Below, piece after piece: positions 24,385 to 33,408 of a stretch of 64,000 nt of DNA. The translations under genes were made by a program, and so were the position numbers. Under the pieces are notes generated by a model. The model saw nothing but the letters and a program-made list of their open reading frames with translations, did not search any database and was not told the DNA's origin. The DNA comes from an uncultured Eubacteriales bacterium (GTDB taxonomy: Bacteria > Bacillota > Clostridia > Oscillospirales > UBA644): assembly GCA_934454405.1 (NCBI GenBank), contig CAKSFN010000013.1:1-64000 (forward strand), in the 5' to 3' direction. How positions within the stretch are numbered: the stretch's first letter is position 1; each line of letters opens with the position of its first letter.

Positions 24385-25085
24385 AATTCATCGACGTCCA
24401 TACGCATCTTCTTCCGGGAATAGACGACGGGTCTCCCGACGTTGAAACTTCTTTGCAGATGCTCCGCAAATGGAAAGAGCAGGGCGTGAAAAAAATCGTT
24501 GCCACACCGCATTTTGACTTTCGCGACGTTTCCGTTGAAAGGTTCCTCGAACAGAGGCAAAACGCTTATGAAAAGCTTTTGTCCGCGGTTCGGGCAAGCG
24601 GTGAGGAGCTGTGCGAAATCATGCTCGGCGCGGAAATAATGTATTCTTCGAATATGTTCGGTTTTATAGATCTCTCCGCGCTTTCGATAGGCGAAACGCC
24701 TTTCGTTCTTGTTGAGTTTGCAACGGAACTGTCCGCCGAAAAAGTTTCAAATATCGTCGCCTCCCGTTCGCGCTCCGACGTTATACTGATACTTGCGCAC
24801 GCCGAAAGATATAAAAGCTTCGGCTTTTTGCGAAAGCTGAAAAAGCTTCGCGATGCGGACGTTCTCTTTCAGGTCAACTTTTCAAGCTTTCTTCCCTCAT
24901 CTCCGTTCAGGGGAACGGCGGAAATGATGATGAAACACGATCTGATAGATCTTTTTGCGACGGACGCGCATGGCATAAACGTCCGTAATCCGGATTTCTC
25001 CGAGGTGCTTCGTGGCTTGTACCGCGAACACGGAAGGCAGAAAACCGACCGTATCCTCAACCGCTCTTACGAATATTTCGGATAG
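24381..25085 (+). CDS. CpsB/YwqE-type tyrosine-protein phosphatase (PHP domain)
   Basis: 234 residues. The polymerase-and-histidinol-phosphatase metal motif FIDVHTHLLPGIDDGS is at residues 3-18, with further metal ligands in ATPHFD, LILAHAERY and FATDAHG. It dephosphorylates the CpsD-type kinase. Position and overlap with the kinase gene support the assignment. No polysaccharide glycosyltransferases follow. Confidence 0.93.
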   Translation: MKFIDVHTHLLPGIDDGSPDVETSLQMLRKWKEQGVKKIVATPHFDFRDVSVERFLEQRQNAYEKLLSAVRASGEELCEIMLGAEIMYSSNMFGFIDLSALSIGETPFVLVEFATELSAEKVSNIVASRSRSDVILILAHAERYKSFGFLRKLKKLRDADVLFQVNFSSFLPSSPFRGTAEMMMKHDLIDLFATDAHGINVRNPDFSEVLRGLYREHGRQKTDRILNRSYEYFG

Positions 25086-25223
25086 GTCGCCGCAGCTCGA
25101 TAACCGTCGGTTTTGACCGTCCGGCTTCCGGATTTTCCGGGCAAAATCATTAATTACGATAAAAAAATCAGAATAAATCAGGCAACACACAAAAACCGTA
25201 AATTTGTTTCGGAGGAAACTATT

Positions 25224-25829
25224 ATGAAAAAATTATTGGCTATTGCAATGGTCGCTGTTATGCTTTTCTGTCTTTGCGCGGGCGCATTTGCCGCGGAGAT
25301 CAACACTTATGAGCAAAAACTCCTCGATTATTGCAACAAAGAGTATCAGACAAAAGAAAACGGCGTTTACATCAAGCTTCCGTCCGATTATGCGGCAAAA
25401 GCCAACACATATTTAATGATGGTGGATATAACCGACAATCAGTTCGCCGCAGCCGAGGCTCAGATCAAGAATCTCGAAAATCTGATAAGAACGGAGCTTT
25501 CCGTCGACGCATCCGCTAAAACGCTGAAGCTTGAGGAAGTTTCCGACGATTTCTACAACAAGACGTTGACTGTGTTCAGGGAGCTCGCAAAAGCCATCGA
25601 CGCTTCCGTGGTTATCAGCTCGGATTTTGACAGAACAAACCCGAACGCGCAGGGCTCTATCGTCCTTCGCAGCAATTCGGACTCCTCCGCATTCGTTTAC
25701 ATTTTCGGTCAGCCCGAAACCGCGGCGGGAATAAATGTTCCCGTTATCGTTGCCTGCTCCGCTCTTGCGGTCGTTGCCGTTCTTGCGGCGGCTTTCCTCA
25801 TAGCGAGAAAGCGCACCGTTCGAGGCTAA
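25224..25829 (+). CDS. Secreted surface protein with atypical sorting-like C-terminus
   Basis: 201 residues from the ATG at 25224 (GGAGGA 8 bases upstream). A signal peptide (MKKLLAIAMVAVML..., cleavage likely after AFA) is followed by an unclassified alpha-rich domain. The last 39 residues are QPETAAG, a hydrophobic helix and the positive tail RKRTVRG, which is the architecture of a cell-wall sorting signal. QPETA differs from LPXTG but resembles the LPXTA motif of class D sortases. A sortase gene follows 48 bases downstream, which makes this a plausible substrate. It could instead simply be a membrane-anchored protein. Confidence 0.65.
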   Translation: MKKLLAIAMVAVMLFCLCAGAFAAEINTYEQKLLDYCNKEYQTKENGVYIKLPSDYAAKANTYLMMVDITDNQFAAAEAQIKNLENLIRTELSVDASAKTLKLEEVSDDFYNKTLTVFRELAKAIDASVVISSDFDRTNPNAQGSIVLRSNSDSSAFVYIFGQPETAAGINVPVIVACSALAVVAVLAAAFLIARKRTVRG

Positions 25830-25877
25830 ACAAAATCCCGCGCGCATTCAGCGCAAAGGACTGTTCGGTAAATTATT

Positions 25878-26690
25878 ATGTTTGAAACGAAAAACAAAAA
25901 ACTCAGAATAGTTCTTGAATGTATATGCATGCCGATTTTTTTGGCATGCATATCCTTTACGCTCATCTATACGGTCGTATCGGTCAAGGTGGTAAACCCG
26001 AAGCTTGCGCTTGACACGATAAGAACGGTTTTCGGCGGCGACGGAATTTTTGAATTTCCCGACAGAAAAGACATCTATCACGAAAACAACGATCCGCAGC
26101 CGACCTTGCCTTCCGACGTAAACGACCCGACTTCCCCGTCGGGAGAAGAGCCTTCGGGCGGCGGGGAGCCGACGACGCCGGAACACACAACGCCTTCCGA
26201 AACAGAGACGGAGGCGCCGACAGGCCCCGACAAGCCGGACGAGGATCTTATCAGCATAAAAGATATAGATTTTCCGCATTTCAACACGGTTTTCGGAGAG
26301 ATTGAGCTTCCCAAAATCGGAAGAACGCTCAACCTGATAATGGGCGAAAGCGAGCAGGCGATAACGGACGGCGCGGCGGTCTATACGTCGGGATATATCC
26401 CCGGTTACGGCGGAACGACGCTTATCAGCACGCACAACAACAATGTTGTCCGTCTTGACAGGCTCGGCGAGGGAGACGAGATTCTTATCCGCACACATTA
26501 CGGGAATTACGTCTATCGCGTAAAATCAATAAAAATCGTTGATAAGAACGATCCCGACGCGTTCAAGGTCTCGGATAAGGGATACGAACTTGTGTTTTTC
26601 ACGTGTTATCCCCTGCGCAAGCCTTCAAACGCGACGCAGCGCATGGTTGTGTATGCCGATATGGTTTCGGGACCGAAGATCGTGAGGTGA
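25878..26690 (+). CDS. Sortase, class D-like, with Pro/Thr-rich linker
   Basis: 270 residues. One N-terminal transmembrane helix (about 12-36), then a long disordered linker rich in Pro, Thr, Ser and Glu (about 72-118), then the sortase domain. Catalytic residues are H186 (LISTHNN), C243 (FFTCYPL) and R255 (TQRMVV). The TCYP context resembles class D enzymes. It lies between its candidate substrate (25224) and a membrane protein (26695). The linker could let the catalytic domain reach through the wall. Confidence 0.85.
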   Translation: MFETKNKKLRIVLECICMPIFLACISFTLIYTVVSVKVVNPKLALDTIRTVFGGDGIFEFPDRKDIYHENNDPQPTLPSDVNDPTSPSGEEPSGGGEPTTPEHTTPSETETEAPTGPDKPDEDLISIKDIDFPHFNTVFGEIELPKIGRTLNLIMGESEQAITDGAAVYTSGYIPGYGGTTLISTHNNNVVRLDRLGEGDEILIRTHYGNYVYRVKSIKIVDKNDPDAFKVSDKGYELVFFTCYPLRKPSNATQRMVVYADMVSGPKIVR

Positions 26691-26694
26691 CGGT

Positions 26695-27645
26695 ATGAAA
26701 AAAAACATCGCGCTGCAAACGCTGCGCGCCGTCGGCTCAATCGTTTTGATGCTCTGCCTCTGCATAACCCTGTTTGCGGGAACGCTGTATTTTTCGCTCG
26801 GCGGTTTTTTGACCGACGCGGACGCGTATATATCGATAGCGGACAAGGCGCAGGAAAAGAACGATTTTTATAAAGATATGTATAAAAACACCTGCGCGCG
26901 GCTTGTTTCCCGGGGAACGCTCGGCGGTTTTCCGAAGGAGACCTTTGAAGGGCTTCTCGAATACGATTACGCCGTTACATCATTTAAGGAATATGTACGC
27001 TTTGTTGTAAAAGAGCCGAACGGCAAATTTACTTTGCCCGAATTTGACGAAAAACTCCGCGCCGCGTGCCTTGCCTACGCGTCCTCGGAAGAGGCGAAGG
27101 CAGCAGGCTTTTCCTCAACCGAAAAAGAGATAGACGATTTTGTAAAATACGTTGATTCGCAGGTCGTTGCAGTGATTGCGCTTCCTTTTTTCGCAAGCGT
27201 TTACCCCGCGGTCAGCGCCGTTTACGAGACAAAAATCGTTGCCGCCGCAGCGATAGGTTTTATCGTTGCCGTCGGCGTTTTCTTCGGGCTTCTTTGTCTG
27301 CTTGAACGCGGAAAAGCAATAAACGCCGTCCGTCAGACGCTTTACGCCCTGAGCGGCGCGGGACTTATGACGATAGTCGTCGGCGTGTTCCTCGACGTTT
27401 TGAACGGGAATAAATTTTTCAATTTCAGCTCGCAGGCAGTGCTTGACTACCTGAATATTTACAAGGATTCACTCGCGCTTCGGATAAATGTTATCGGCAT
27501 AGCCGTTGCGACCGTCGGTGTTGCCGCGACAGCATGCATAGCCGTGTTTTCGGGGCGGAAAAAGGGCGAAAAAAAAGGATTCCCGAAAAATAACGGGAAT
27601 ACAAATATTGAAAAAACCGAAAATATAAACACAGAAACCAACTGA
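26695..27645 (+). CDS. Membrane protein of unknown function in the sortase cluster
   Basis: 316 residues. One N-terminal transmembrane segment (about 10-35), an extracytoplasmic domain of about 130 residues containing KNDFYKDMYKNTCARLVSRG, and about four further membrane helices (about 155-280), with a Lys/Asn-rich C-terminal tail. No family was recognised. It begins 4 bases after the sortase stop, so it is probably co-transcribed. A role in anchoring or sensing is speculative. Confidence 0.6.
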   Translation: MKKNIALQTLRAVGSIVLMLCLCITLFAGTLYFSLGGFLTDADAYISIADKAQEKNDFYKDMYKNTCARLVSRGTLGGFPKETFEGLLEYDYAVTSFKEYVRFVVKEPNGKFTLPEFDEKLRAACLAYASSEEAKAAGFSSTEKEIDDFVKYVDSQVVAVIALPFFASVYPAVSAVYETKIVAAAAIGFIVAVGVFFGLLCLLERGKAINAVRQTLYALSGAGLMTIVVGVFLDVLNGNKFFNFSSQAVLDYLNIYKDSLALRINVIGIAVATVGVAATACIAVFSGRKKGEKKGFPKNNGNTNIEKTENINTETN

Positions 27646-27680
27646 AAGAAAGGACGGCGGACAACCGCCGACGGAAGTTT

Positions 27681-28886
27681 ATGAAGATTCTTATTATCAA
27701 TTCCGGCAGCTCCTCGCTCAAATATCAGCTTATCGATATGGAGAACGAAAGCGTTCTCTGCAAAGGCTCCTGCGAAAGAATAGGTATCGCGGACGGGATT
27801 TTTACGATGAAATACCCCGACAGGGAGCAGTATCAGATAATTTATCAGATGCCCTCGCATACCGAGGCGATAAAAATAGTTATGGATACGCTCGTTGATC
27901 CGGAACACGGCGTTATCGCGTCCGTTTCCGAGGTCGGGGCGGTCGGTCACCGCGTGCTTCACGGCGGCGACAGGTTCAGCGGCTCCGTTCTTGTGACGGA
28001 GGAGGTAAAAGACGCGATAAGAGAATGTATCCCTCTCGGACCTCTGCACAATCCCGCAAACCTGAAAGGTATCGAATCGTGCGAAAAGATTATGCCGGGC
28101 GTTCCGCAGGTCGCGGTCTTCGACACGGGCTTTCATCAGACCATGCCCGCTTATGCTTACCGCTACGGTCTTCCGAAAAAGTATTACGACGAATATAAGA
28201 TCAGACGTTACGGCTTCCACGGCACGAGCCACAAGTTTATTTCACGCCGCGCCGCGGAGTTTCTCGGCAAAAAGCCCGAAGAACTGCGTCTGGTAACGCT
28301 TCATCTCGGCAACGGGTCGTCTCTCTGCGCCGTTAAAAACGGTGTCTGCGTTGACACCTCAATGGGGCTTACCCCGCTTGAAGGCTGCCTTATGGGAACG
28401 CGCTGCGGCTCCATTGACCCTGCCGCTGTTACCTATATAATGGACAGGGAGCATCTTTCTCCCGCGGAAATGGACACGCTGATGAACAAGCAGAGCGGAC
28501 TCAAAGCAGTCAGCGGCATTTCGCCCGACTTCCGCGACATCAACGCCGCCGCGGACATCGGTGACGAGGACGCAAAGCTTGCGCTTGATATGTTCGGCTA
28601 TCAGTGCAAAAAAATAATGGCGGGCTACATCGCCGCCATGGGAGGTTGCGATGCTGTCGTATTCACCGCAGGCGTCGGTGAAAACAGAGCAGAGACACGC
28701 GCAAGAATAACCTCCGACCTTGAATTTCTCGGAATCAAAATAGATCCCGAGCTCAATGAAAAGACCATTCAGGGCAAAGAGGCGGATATCTCCGCTCCCG
28801 GCGCAACGATAAGAACTCTTGTTCTTGCGACAAACGAAGAACTCGAAATCGCAAGAGAAACAAAAGAGATCGTTTCCAAACTGTAA
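27681..28886 (+). CDS. ackA: Acetate kinase (paralogue 2)
   Basis: 401 residues, all catalytic blocks intact: INSGSSSLKYQL, HRVLHGGDRF, FDTGFHQTMP, GFHGTSHKF, GTRCGSIDP, SGISPDFRDI and FTAGVGENRAE. It is closer in length to typical AckA than paralogue 1. Two stretches are nearly identical at DNA level to paralogue 1 (a run of about 41 bases near 28094 and 21712, and one of about 32 near 28207 and 21827). The start follows a short GGCGG/CCGCC hairpin and GGAAG. It may be read from the preceding operon. Confidence 0.95.
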   Translation: MKILIINSGSSSLKYQLIDMENESVLCKGSCERIGIADGIFTMKYPDREQYQIIYQMPSHTEAIKIVMDTLVDPEHGVIASVSEVGAVGHRVLHGGDRFSGSVLVTEEVKDAIRECIPLGPLHNPANLKGIESCEKIMPGVPQVAVFDTGFHQTMPAYAYRYGLPKKYYDEYKIRRYGFHGTSHKFISRRAAEFLGKKPEELRLVTLHLGNGSSLCAVKNGVCVDTSMGLTPLEGCLMGTRCGSIDPAAVTYIMDREHLSPAEMDTLMNKQSGLKAVSGISPDFRDINAAADIGDEDAKLALDMFGYQCKKIMAGYIAAMGGCDAVVFTAGVGENRAETRARITSDLEFLGIKIDPELNEKTIQGKEADISAPGATIRTLVLATNEELEIARETKEIVSKL

Positions 28887-28930
28887 TTCAAAGCGGAAGC
28901 TTTCGGAACGCCGCAATTTTATTCAGAACA

Positions 28931-29197
28931 AAAGGGGATGTAAAAAAAGCCCAGACCGCAAAAAAGGCTGAAACATACAAAAAAGCAATGGCTTAAAAGA
29001 TAAACAAAACGACTCAAAACAGCAATTTTTGTGTTTTTCCATAAAATAAGGTTTTAATACGCCTTTTTTGCTACGGGCGAATCTCACCTCTCGACGTACC
29101 TATGTACGCCTTCGGATTCGATTCACCCATTCTGAACATTTTTTCCTATCCCCAAAGGGGCTGTAAAAAAAAACGCAAGTTTTTTTTACAGCCCCTT
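28931..29197. mobile_element. MITE-like element, copy 1
   Basis: About 267 non-coding bases, a near-identical inverted copy of which lies at 35181-35446. The ends are imperfect inverted repeats AAAGGGG[A/C]TGTAAAAAAA. One end also forms a compact hairpin, GGGGCTGTAAAAAAAACGC / G...TTTTTTTTACAGCCCC, that would act as a terminator for thrC on the minus strand. No ORF of note. Size, terminal repeats and intergenic position fit a miniature inverted-repeat transposable element. It fills the gap between convergent ackA paralogue 2 and thrC. Confidence 0.75.
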
Positions 29198-29216
29198 GAT
29201 TTTTTGTTTTTGTGTG

Positions 29217-30701
29217 TCAGTCCGCGAATTTTTCGACTTCCGCGAACATTTCGTCCTTGCTCTTTCCGACGGACGTCGTGAAGCGGCGGGTCTTGTTTTC
29301 AAGCGCGGCAAGCGGACGCGGAACGTCTGCTCCCGTTTTTGCGTTGAGTTCGCGCAGGATGCGGAAAAAGTCGTTGCCGTTATCCCGTTTGCCCGTCAGC
29401 GCGGAGAGCACATCAGCCGCGAATTTATAGGGGCTTGCGGTGGACGCCGTAACAACGGGTATATCAGCCGCGTTTTTCTTTGCCGCGAAAAGTGCCACCG
29501 CGGTGTGCGTGTCGATGAGATAGCGGTGCTTTTCAAACGTTTCCGCAATCGTCTGTTTGGTCTCGTCTTCGCTTGCGAAGCAGCCGACAAATTCGGAAGC
29601 GATTTTTTCTCTGACCTCGGCAGAAACCTCATATCTGCCGGTTTCTTTGAGCATTTTCATACATTTCGCGGTCTCTTCCTCGCCCTGAATGAACCAAAGA
29701 AGCCTTTCAAGATTTGAAGAGATGAGAATGTCCATCGACGGTGAGATCGTGGTATGAAAAGGTCTGTTTCTGTTGTAAACGCCTGTTTTAATGAAGTCCG
29801 TCAGCACATTGTTGACGTTTGACGCGCAGATAAAGCGACGGACGGGAAGCCCCATTTTCTTTGCGAGATACGCCGCAAAAATATTGCCGAAGTTGCCCGT
29901 CGGAACGCAAATGTCAATTTCGTCGCCGAGCCTGATTTCACCCGCGTTCATCAGGTCGCAGTATGAGCTGAAATAGTAAACTATCTGCGGCGCAAGTCTG
30001 CCCCAGTTTATTGAGTTCGCGCTCGAAAGGAAGCAGCCCTTTTCATCAAGCTCTTTTGCGATATTTGCGTCGGAGAATATCTGTTTGACGCCCGTTTGCG
30101 CGTCGTCGAAATTGCCTTTTATCGCGCAGACGTTGACGTTTTCGCCCTCTTGCGACGCCATTTGAAGTTTCTGTATGTCGGAAACGCCGTCCTCGGGATA
30201 GAAGACCATTATTTTCACGCCGTCAACATCCTTGTAACCTTCAAGCGCGGCTTTGCCCGTATCGCCCGAGGTCGCAACAAGAATGAGCGCCGTTCTTTTT
30301 TCGCCCGTCTTTTTGAGCGCCGTGGAGAGCAGACGCGGCATTATCTGAAGCGCCATATCCTTGAAGGCGCAGGTCGGACCGTGCCAGAGTTCAAGCACTT
30401 TGTGCGTTTCGTCAAGGCTCTTTACGGGCGCGGCGTATTTGCCGAAGCTCTCTTCCTTATATGCGTCGGTCGCCGCGGCGAGCAGCTCGTCATAGGTATA
30501 ATCCGTCAGGTAAAGAGAAAGCACGTCCGCCGCGCGGCGCGCGTAATCCTCTTCCGCAAGCTTTTTGATGAAATCACTTGAAACCGTCGGTATGCTTTCG
30601 GGGACGAAAAGTCCGCCGTCCTCGGCAAGGCCCTGTTTGATGACCTGCGCGGAGGTTTTTTTCTCCGAACCGCCTCTCGTTGATATGTAATACATTTTCA
30701 A
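29217..30701 (-). CDS. thrC: Threonine synthase
   Basis: 494 residues, the long (yeast/E. coli-type) form. The N-terminus is MYYISTRGG, and the PLP lysine K114 is in GPTCAFKDMALQ. SGDTGKAALEGYK, GNFDDAQTGVK, SANSINWGRLAPQ and VPTGNFGNIFAAY are the substrate and cofactor blocks. It converts O-phosphohomoserine to threonine. It has its own promoter and is not adjacent to homoserine kinase or dehydrogenase. Confidence 0.95.
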   Translation of the reverse strand: MKMYYISTRGGSEKKTSAQVIKQGLAEDGGLFVPESIPTVSSDFIKKLAEEDYARRAADVLSLYLTDYTYDELLAAATDAYKEESFGKYAAPVKSLDETHKVLELWHGPTCAFKDMALQIMPRLLSTALKKTGEKRTALILVATSGDTGKAALEGYKDVDGVKIMVFYPEDGVSDIQKLQMASQEGENVNVCAIKGNFDDAQTGVKQIFSDANIAKELDEKGCFLSSANSINWGRLAPQIVYYFSSYCDLMNAGEIRLGDEIDICVPTGNFGNIFAAYLAKKMGLPVRRFICASNVNNVLTDFIKTGVYNRNRPFHTTISPSMDILISSNLERLLWFIQGEEETAKCMKMLKETGRYEVSAEVREKIASEFVGCFASEDETKQTIAETFEKHRYLIDTHTAVALFAAKKNAADIPVVTASTASPYKFAADVLSALTGKRDNGNDFFRILRELNAKTGADVPRPLAALENKTRRFTTSVGKSKDEMFAEVEKFAD

Positions 30702-30729
30702 TCCGCCCTTTTAATAAATATACAAAGTC

Positions 30730-30758
30730 AGTTTATCACATTTTCCGCCGAAATGCAA
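30730..30758 (-). promoter_or_regulatory. Promoter of thrC
   Basis: On the minus strand TTGCAT-N17-TAAACT, about 30 bases before the start codon. The short leader excludes a T-box. Confidence 0.6.
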
Positions 30759-30862
30759 GAGAAATATTTTGAAGATTAAACATTTTTTACACAGTCGTTT
30801 GCAAGGCTCGGCTTCGCGAAACGCGTGAAGAGACGAATTTTCACGCCCCTTATTATTCTTCG

Positions 30863-32005
30863 TCAGCCGTCGCTCCTGACCGAATAATATTCGATAGACG
30901 GGCGAACACCGAGCTCCGAAAGCAGCCGACGATACTCCGCCTCCGCCCTTGAATCCCTGTCCGCGACCTTTTTTGCCTTTATGAGCAGGTTTTTCGGGGT
31001 ATCGAGAGGCGAGCAGTATTCGACGCAGGAAACCTTGTATCCGCAGGCTTCAAGTTTCAGGCAGCGCAGACCGTCGGTCAGAATATCGTTGAGACGCGCC
31101 CTGAAAACGCCGTGTTTTATTATGGGGTCAAGGTCGGGCTTTTTGTAGACGTCGAGCAGCTCCTTGTGACAACACGGAACGCATATAATATTCTTTGCTT
31201 CGTGTCTTATGGCGAAGCCGAGCGCCATATCCGTTGCCGTGTCGCAGGCGTGAAGCGATATGACGGCATCTGCGCGGGGAGCGTCGTAGGTTCTGAGATC
31301 CTCGCAGACAAAACGCATATTGTTATAGCCCAAGTCTGCGGCGATACGGGAGCTTTCCTCTATAACATTCGGTTTTATGTCTATCCCGATGAATTTTGCG
31401 CGGACATGACGCTGTTCCCAAAGATAATAATTCAGAATAAATGAAAGATATGATTTTCCGCAGGCGCAGTCAACGACGGTTATGTCGTTCATTCCGTCAA
31501 ACATTCCGCCGACAAGATCCAGAAAACGGTCGGTCTGATTGTATTTCCGGATCATATCGTTTTTGATTTTTCCCTCCGCTGTCATAAAGCCGAGACGCTT
31601 CAGAAGCGGCGCCGCCTTTGCAAGGTCTATGTTATATTCCTTGTTTTTCAAGCCCTGCGTGGCTGAAATATCTTCTTTTATCTCAAAATTTTCAAGTTTG
31701 ACGTTCTTATCGTCGATAATAACCCGACAGCCGCGCCCCCTTTCGCGATATTCGACAACCGCGCCGTCGTATTGCAGAATAACGGCGCAGAGATCCGAAA
31801 GAAGCGTTCGCATGTCCTCATATTCGCGCGTTCCGGCAAAGCTGTAAAAAAGCTTTCCGTCGCGCAGAACGGCGCTTCCGCCGTATTCCTTTCTTCCCGA
31901 AACCGTCTTCCACGCCAGCTCGACGAAGAACTCGCGCGAGGACTCGAACTTTGATGCAAGCCCCCCGAAAAACAGATCTATCTTGCTTTTTTGTCTTGCG
32001 TTCAT
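30863..32005 (-). CDS. Class I SAM-dependent methyltransferase (Methyltransf_32-like)
   Basis: 380 residues. The C-terminal half has the Rossmann methyltransferase core: VVDCACGKSYLSFILNYYL, IGIDIKPNVIEESSRIAADL, MRFVCEDLRTYD and DAVISLHACDTATDMAL, then a CVPCCHKEL block. These match the PF13679 group of presumed RNA or protein methyltransferases. The N-terminal ~150 residues are an unassigned mixed domain. The target is unknown. It is divergent from hflX; its 3' end is followed by a GCGTGAA/TTCACGC hairpin (about 30820-30845). Confidence 0.8.
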   Translation of the reverse strand: MNARQKSKIDLFFGGLASKFESSREFFVELAWKTVSGRKEYGGSAVLRDGKLFYSFAGTREYEDMRTLLSDLCAVILQYDGAVVEYRERGRGCRVIIDDKNVKLENFEIKEDISATQGLKNKEYNIDLAKAAPLLKRLGFMTAEGKIKNDMIRKYNQTDRFLDLVGGMFDGMNDITVVDCACGKSYLSFILNYYLWEQRHVRAKFIGIDIKPNVIEESSRIAADLGYNNMRFVCEDLRTYDAPRADAVISLHACDTATDMALGFAIRHEAKNIICVPCCHKELLDVYKKPDLDPIIKHGVFRARLNDILTDGLRCLKLEACGYKVSCVEYCSPLDTPKNLLIKAKKVADRDSRAEAEYRRLLSELGVRPSIEYYSVRSDG

Positions 32006-32023
32006 AAAATACCTCGCAGATGC

Positions 32024-32052
32024 TTGAAATTTTTATAAAAATGTGGTAAAAT
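32024..32052 (+). promoter_or_regulatory. Promoter of hflX
   Basis: TTGAAA (32024-32029), 17 bases, TAAAAT (32047-32052), 28 bases before the start codon. Confidence 0.65.
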
Positions 32053-32080
32053 ACAGAAAATCGCTATATGGAGAAAATAT

Positions 32081-33346
32081 ATGACAGAAACTTATCCGAC
32101 CCGTGAAGAAGAAAAAGATATTGCCGTGCTGATAGGGCTTGATACGGACGGCGGAGAGGCGGAGCTTTCGCTTGACGAACTTGAACGCCTTTGCGACACC
32201 GCAGGCATAGAGGTTGCGGCAAAGGCTCTCCAACGCCGCGAAAAACAGGAGGCCGCAACATATATCGGGCGCGGAAAAGCCGAAGAAATCGCCGATTTTA
32301 TAAAGAACAACGGCGTAAATATCGCGATTGCCGACGATGAGCTGAAAGGCTCGCAGGTTCGTGAGCTTGAAGAGATCTTCGATTGCAGGGTCATCGACAG
32401 AACAACTCTGATTCTTGATATTTTTGCGCAGCGCGCGCGATCGACGGAGGGCAAACTGCAAGTCGAGCTGGCGCAGTTAAAATACCGCCTGCCCCGTCTT
32501 CAGGGCATGGGCAAGGCTCTTTCGCGTCTCGGCGGCGGAATAGGCACGAGAGGTCCCGGCGAAACAAAGCTCGAAACGGACAGACGCCATATACAGCGCA
32601 GAATAACGCATATCGAGCAGGAACTTGCCGAAGTTGAAAAACGGCGAGAGCAGAACAGGCGCAGGCGCGAAAAAGAGGGAACTCCGACAGCGGCGCTCGT
32701 CGGCTATACAAACGCGGGAAAATCGTCTTTGATGAACGCGCTTTGTTCGGGAGCCGACGTTTATGTTATGGATCAGCTTTTCGCGACGCTTGACCCCACA
32801 GTCCGAAAGCTCAAAACGGACGATAACCGCGAGGTTCTCCTTGTTGATACGGTCGGCTTTATCCGCAAGCTTCCGACGGCTCTTGTCAAGGCTTTTCGGT
32901 CAACGCTTGAGGAGTCGATATACGCGGATGTGCTTTTGCTCGTTGTCGATTATTCCGATCCGGAAGCGGAAAGCCAGATCCGCATCGTTCGGAAAATCCT
33001 TGCGGATCTCGGCGCCGAAAACAAGCCGTCTTTTATAGTTTTCAACAAAAACGACCTTATTCCGAGAAACAGAACCGTCGTTATCCCGCCCGACCTTTTC
33101 ACGGACGAGGTATGCTGGGTCAGCGCAAGGACGGGAGAGGGGCTTGACGACCTTCGGCAAAAGCTGCTTGACAGGCTGGTTCCCTCGAAAAAATATACGC
33201 TGCTCATTCCGTATTCGGACGCCGGCGCAATAAGCGAATTGCATGACAGACACGACGTTATTTCCGAAGAATATGAGCAGGAAGGCATCCGTGTCGAGGC
33301 CGTTCTGGGCAAAGACGCGCAGAAATTTGAAAAATATATGATATGA
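32081..33346 (+). CDS. hflX: GTPase HflX
   Basis: 421 residues. N-terminal HflX domain with ATYIGRGKAEEI and TLILDIFAQRARSTEGKLQVEL, a coiled-coil glycine loop region (GGGIGTRGPGETKLETDRR), then the GTPase with G1 GYTNAGKSS (208-216), G3 DTVGF and G4 FNKNDL. It binds 50S subunits and splits stalled ribosomes under stress. It is convergent with an ABC-F gene, another ribosome-associated ATPase. Confidence 0.95.
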   Translation: MTETYPTREEEKDIAVLIGLDTDGGEAELSLDELERLCDTAGIEVAAKALQRREKQEAATYIGRGKAEEIADFIKNNGVNIAIADDELKGSQVRELEEIFDCRVIDRTTLILDIFAQRARSTEGKLQVELAQLKYRLPRLQGMGKALSRLGGGIGTRGPGETKLETDRRHIQRRITHIEQELAEVEKRREQNRRRREKEGTPTAALVGYTNAGKSSLMNALCSGADVYVMDQLFATLDPTVRKLKTDDNREVLLVDTVGFIRKLPTALVKAFRSTLEESIYADVLLLVVDYSDPEAESQIRIVRKILADLGAENKPSFIVFNKNDLIPRNRTVVIPPDLFTDEVCWVSARTGEGLDDLRQKLLDRLVPSKKYTLLIPYSDAGAISELHDRHDVISEEYEQEGIRVEAVLGKDAQKFEKYMI

Positions 33347-33367
33347 CAGGCAAGATCTTTGACTTTC

Positions 33368-33397
33368 AAACCGCAGGCTCACGGAACCTGCGGTTTT
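33368..33397. terminator. Bidirectional terminator between hflX and the ABC-F gene
   Basis: A 10-bp perfect stem AAACCGCAGG / CCTGCGGTTT with a 9-base loop, followed by TT on the plus strand and flanked by A/T-rich sequence on the other side. Confidence 0.75.
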
Positions 33398-33408
33398 AAC
33401 TTTCGGGA

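Noticed and set aside
30702..30729. T-box upstream of thrC
   Set aside because: The promoter places the transcript start about 20 bases before the gene; no T-box sequence is present.
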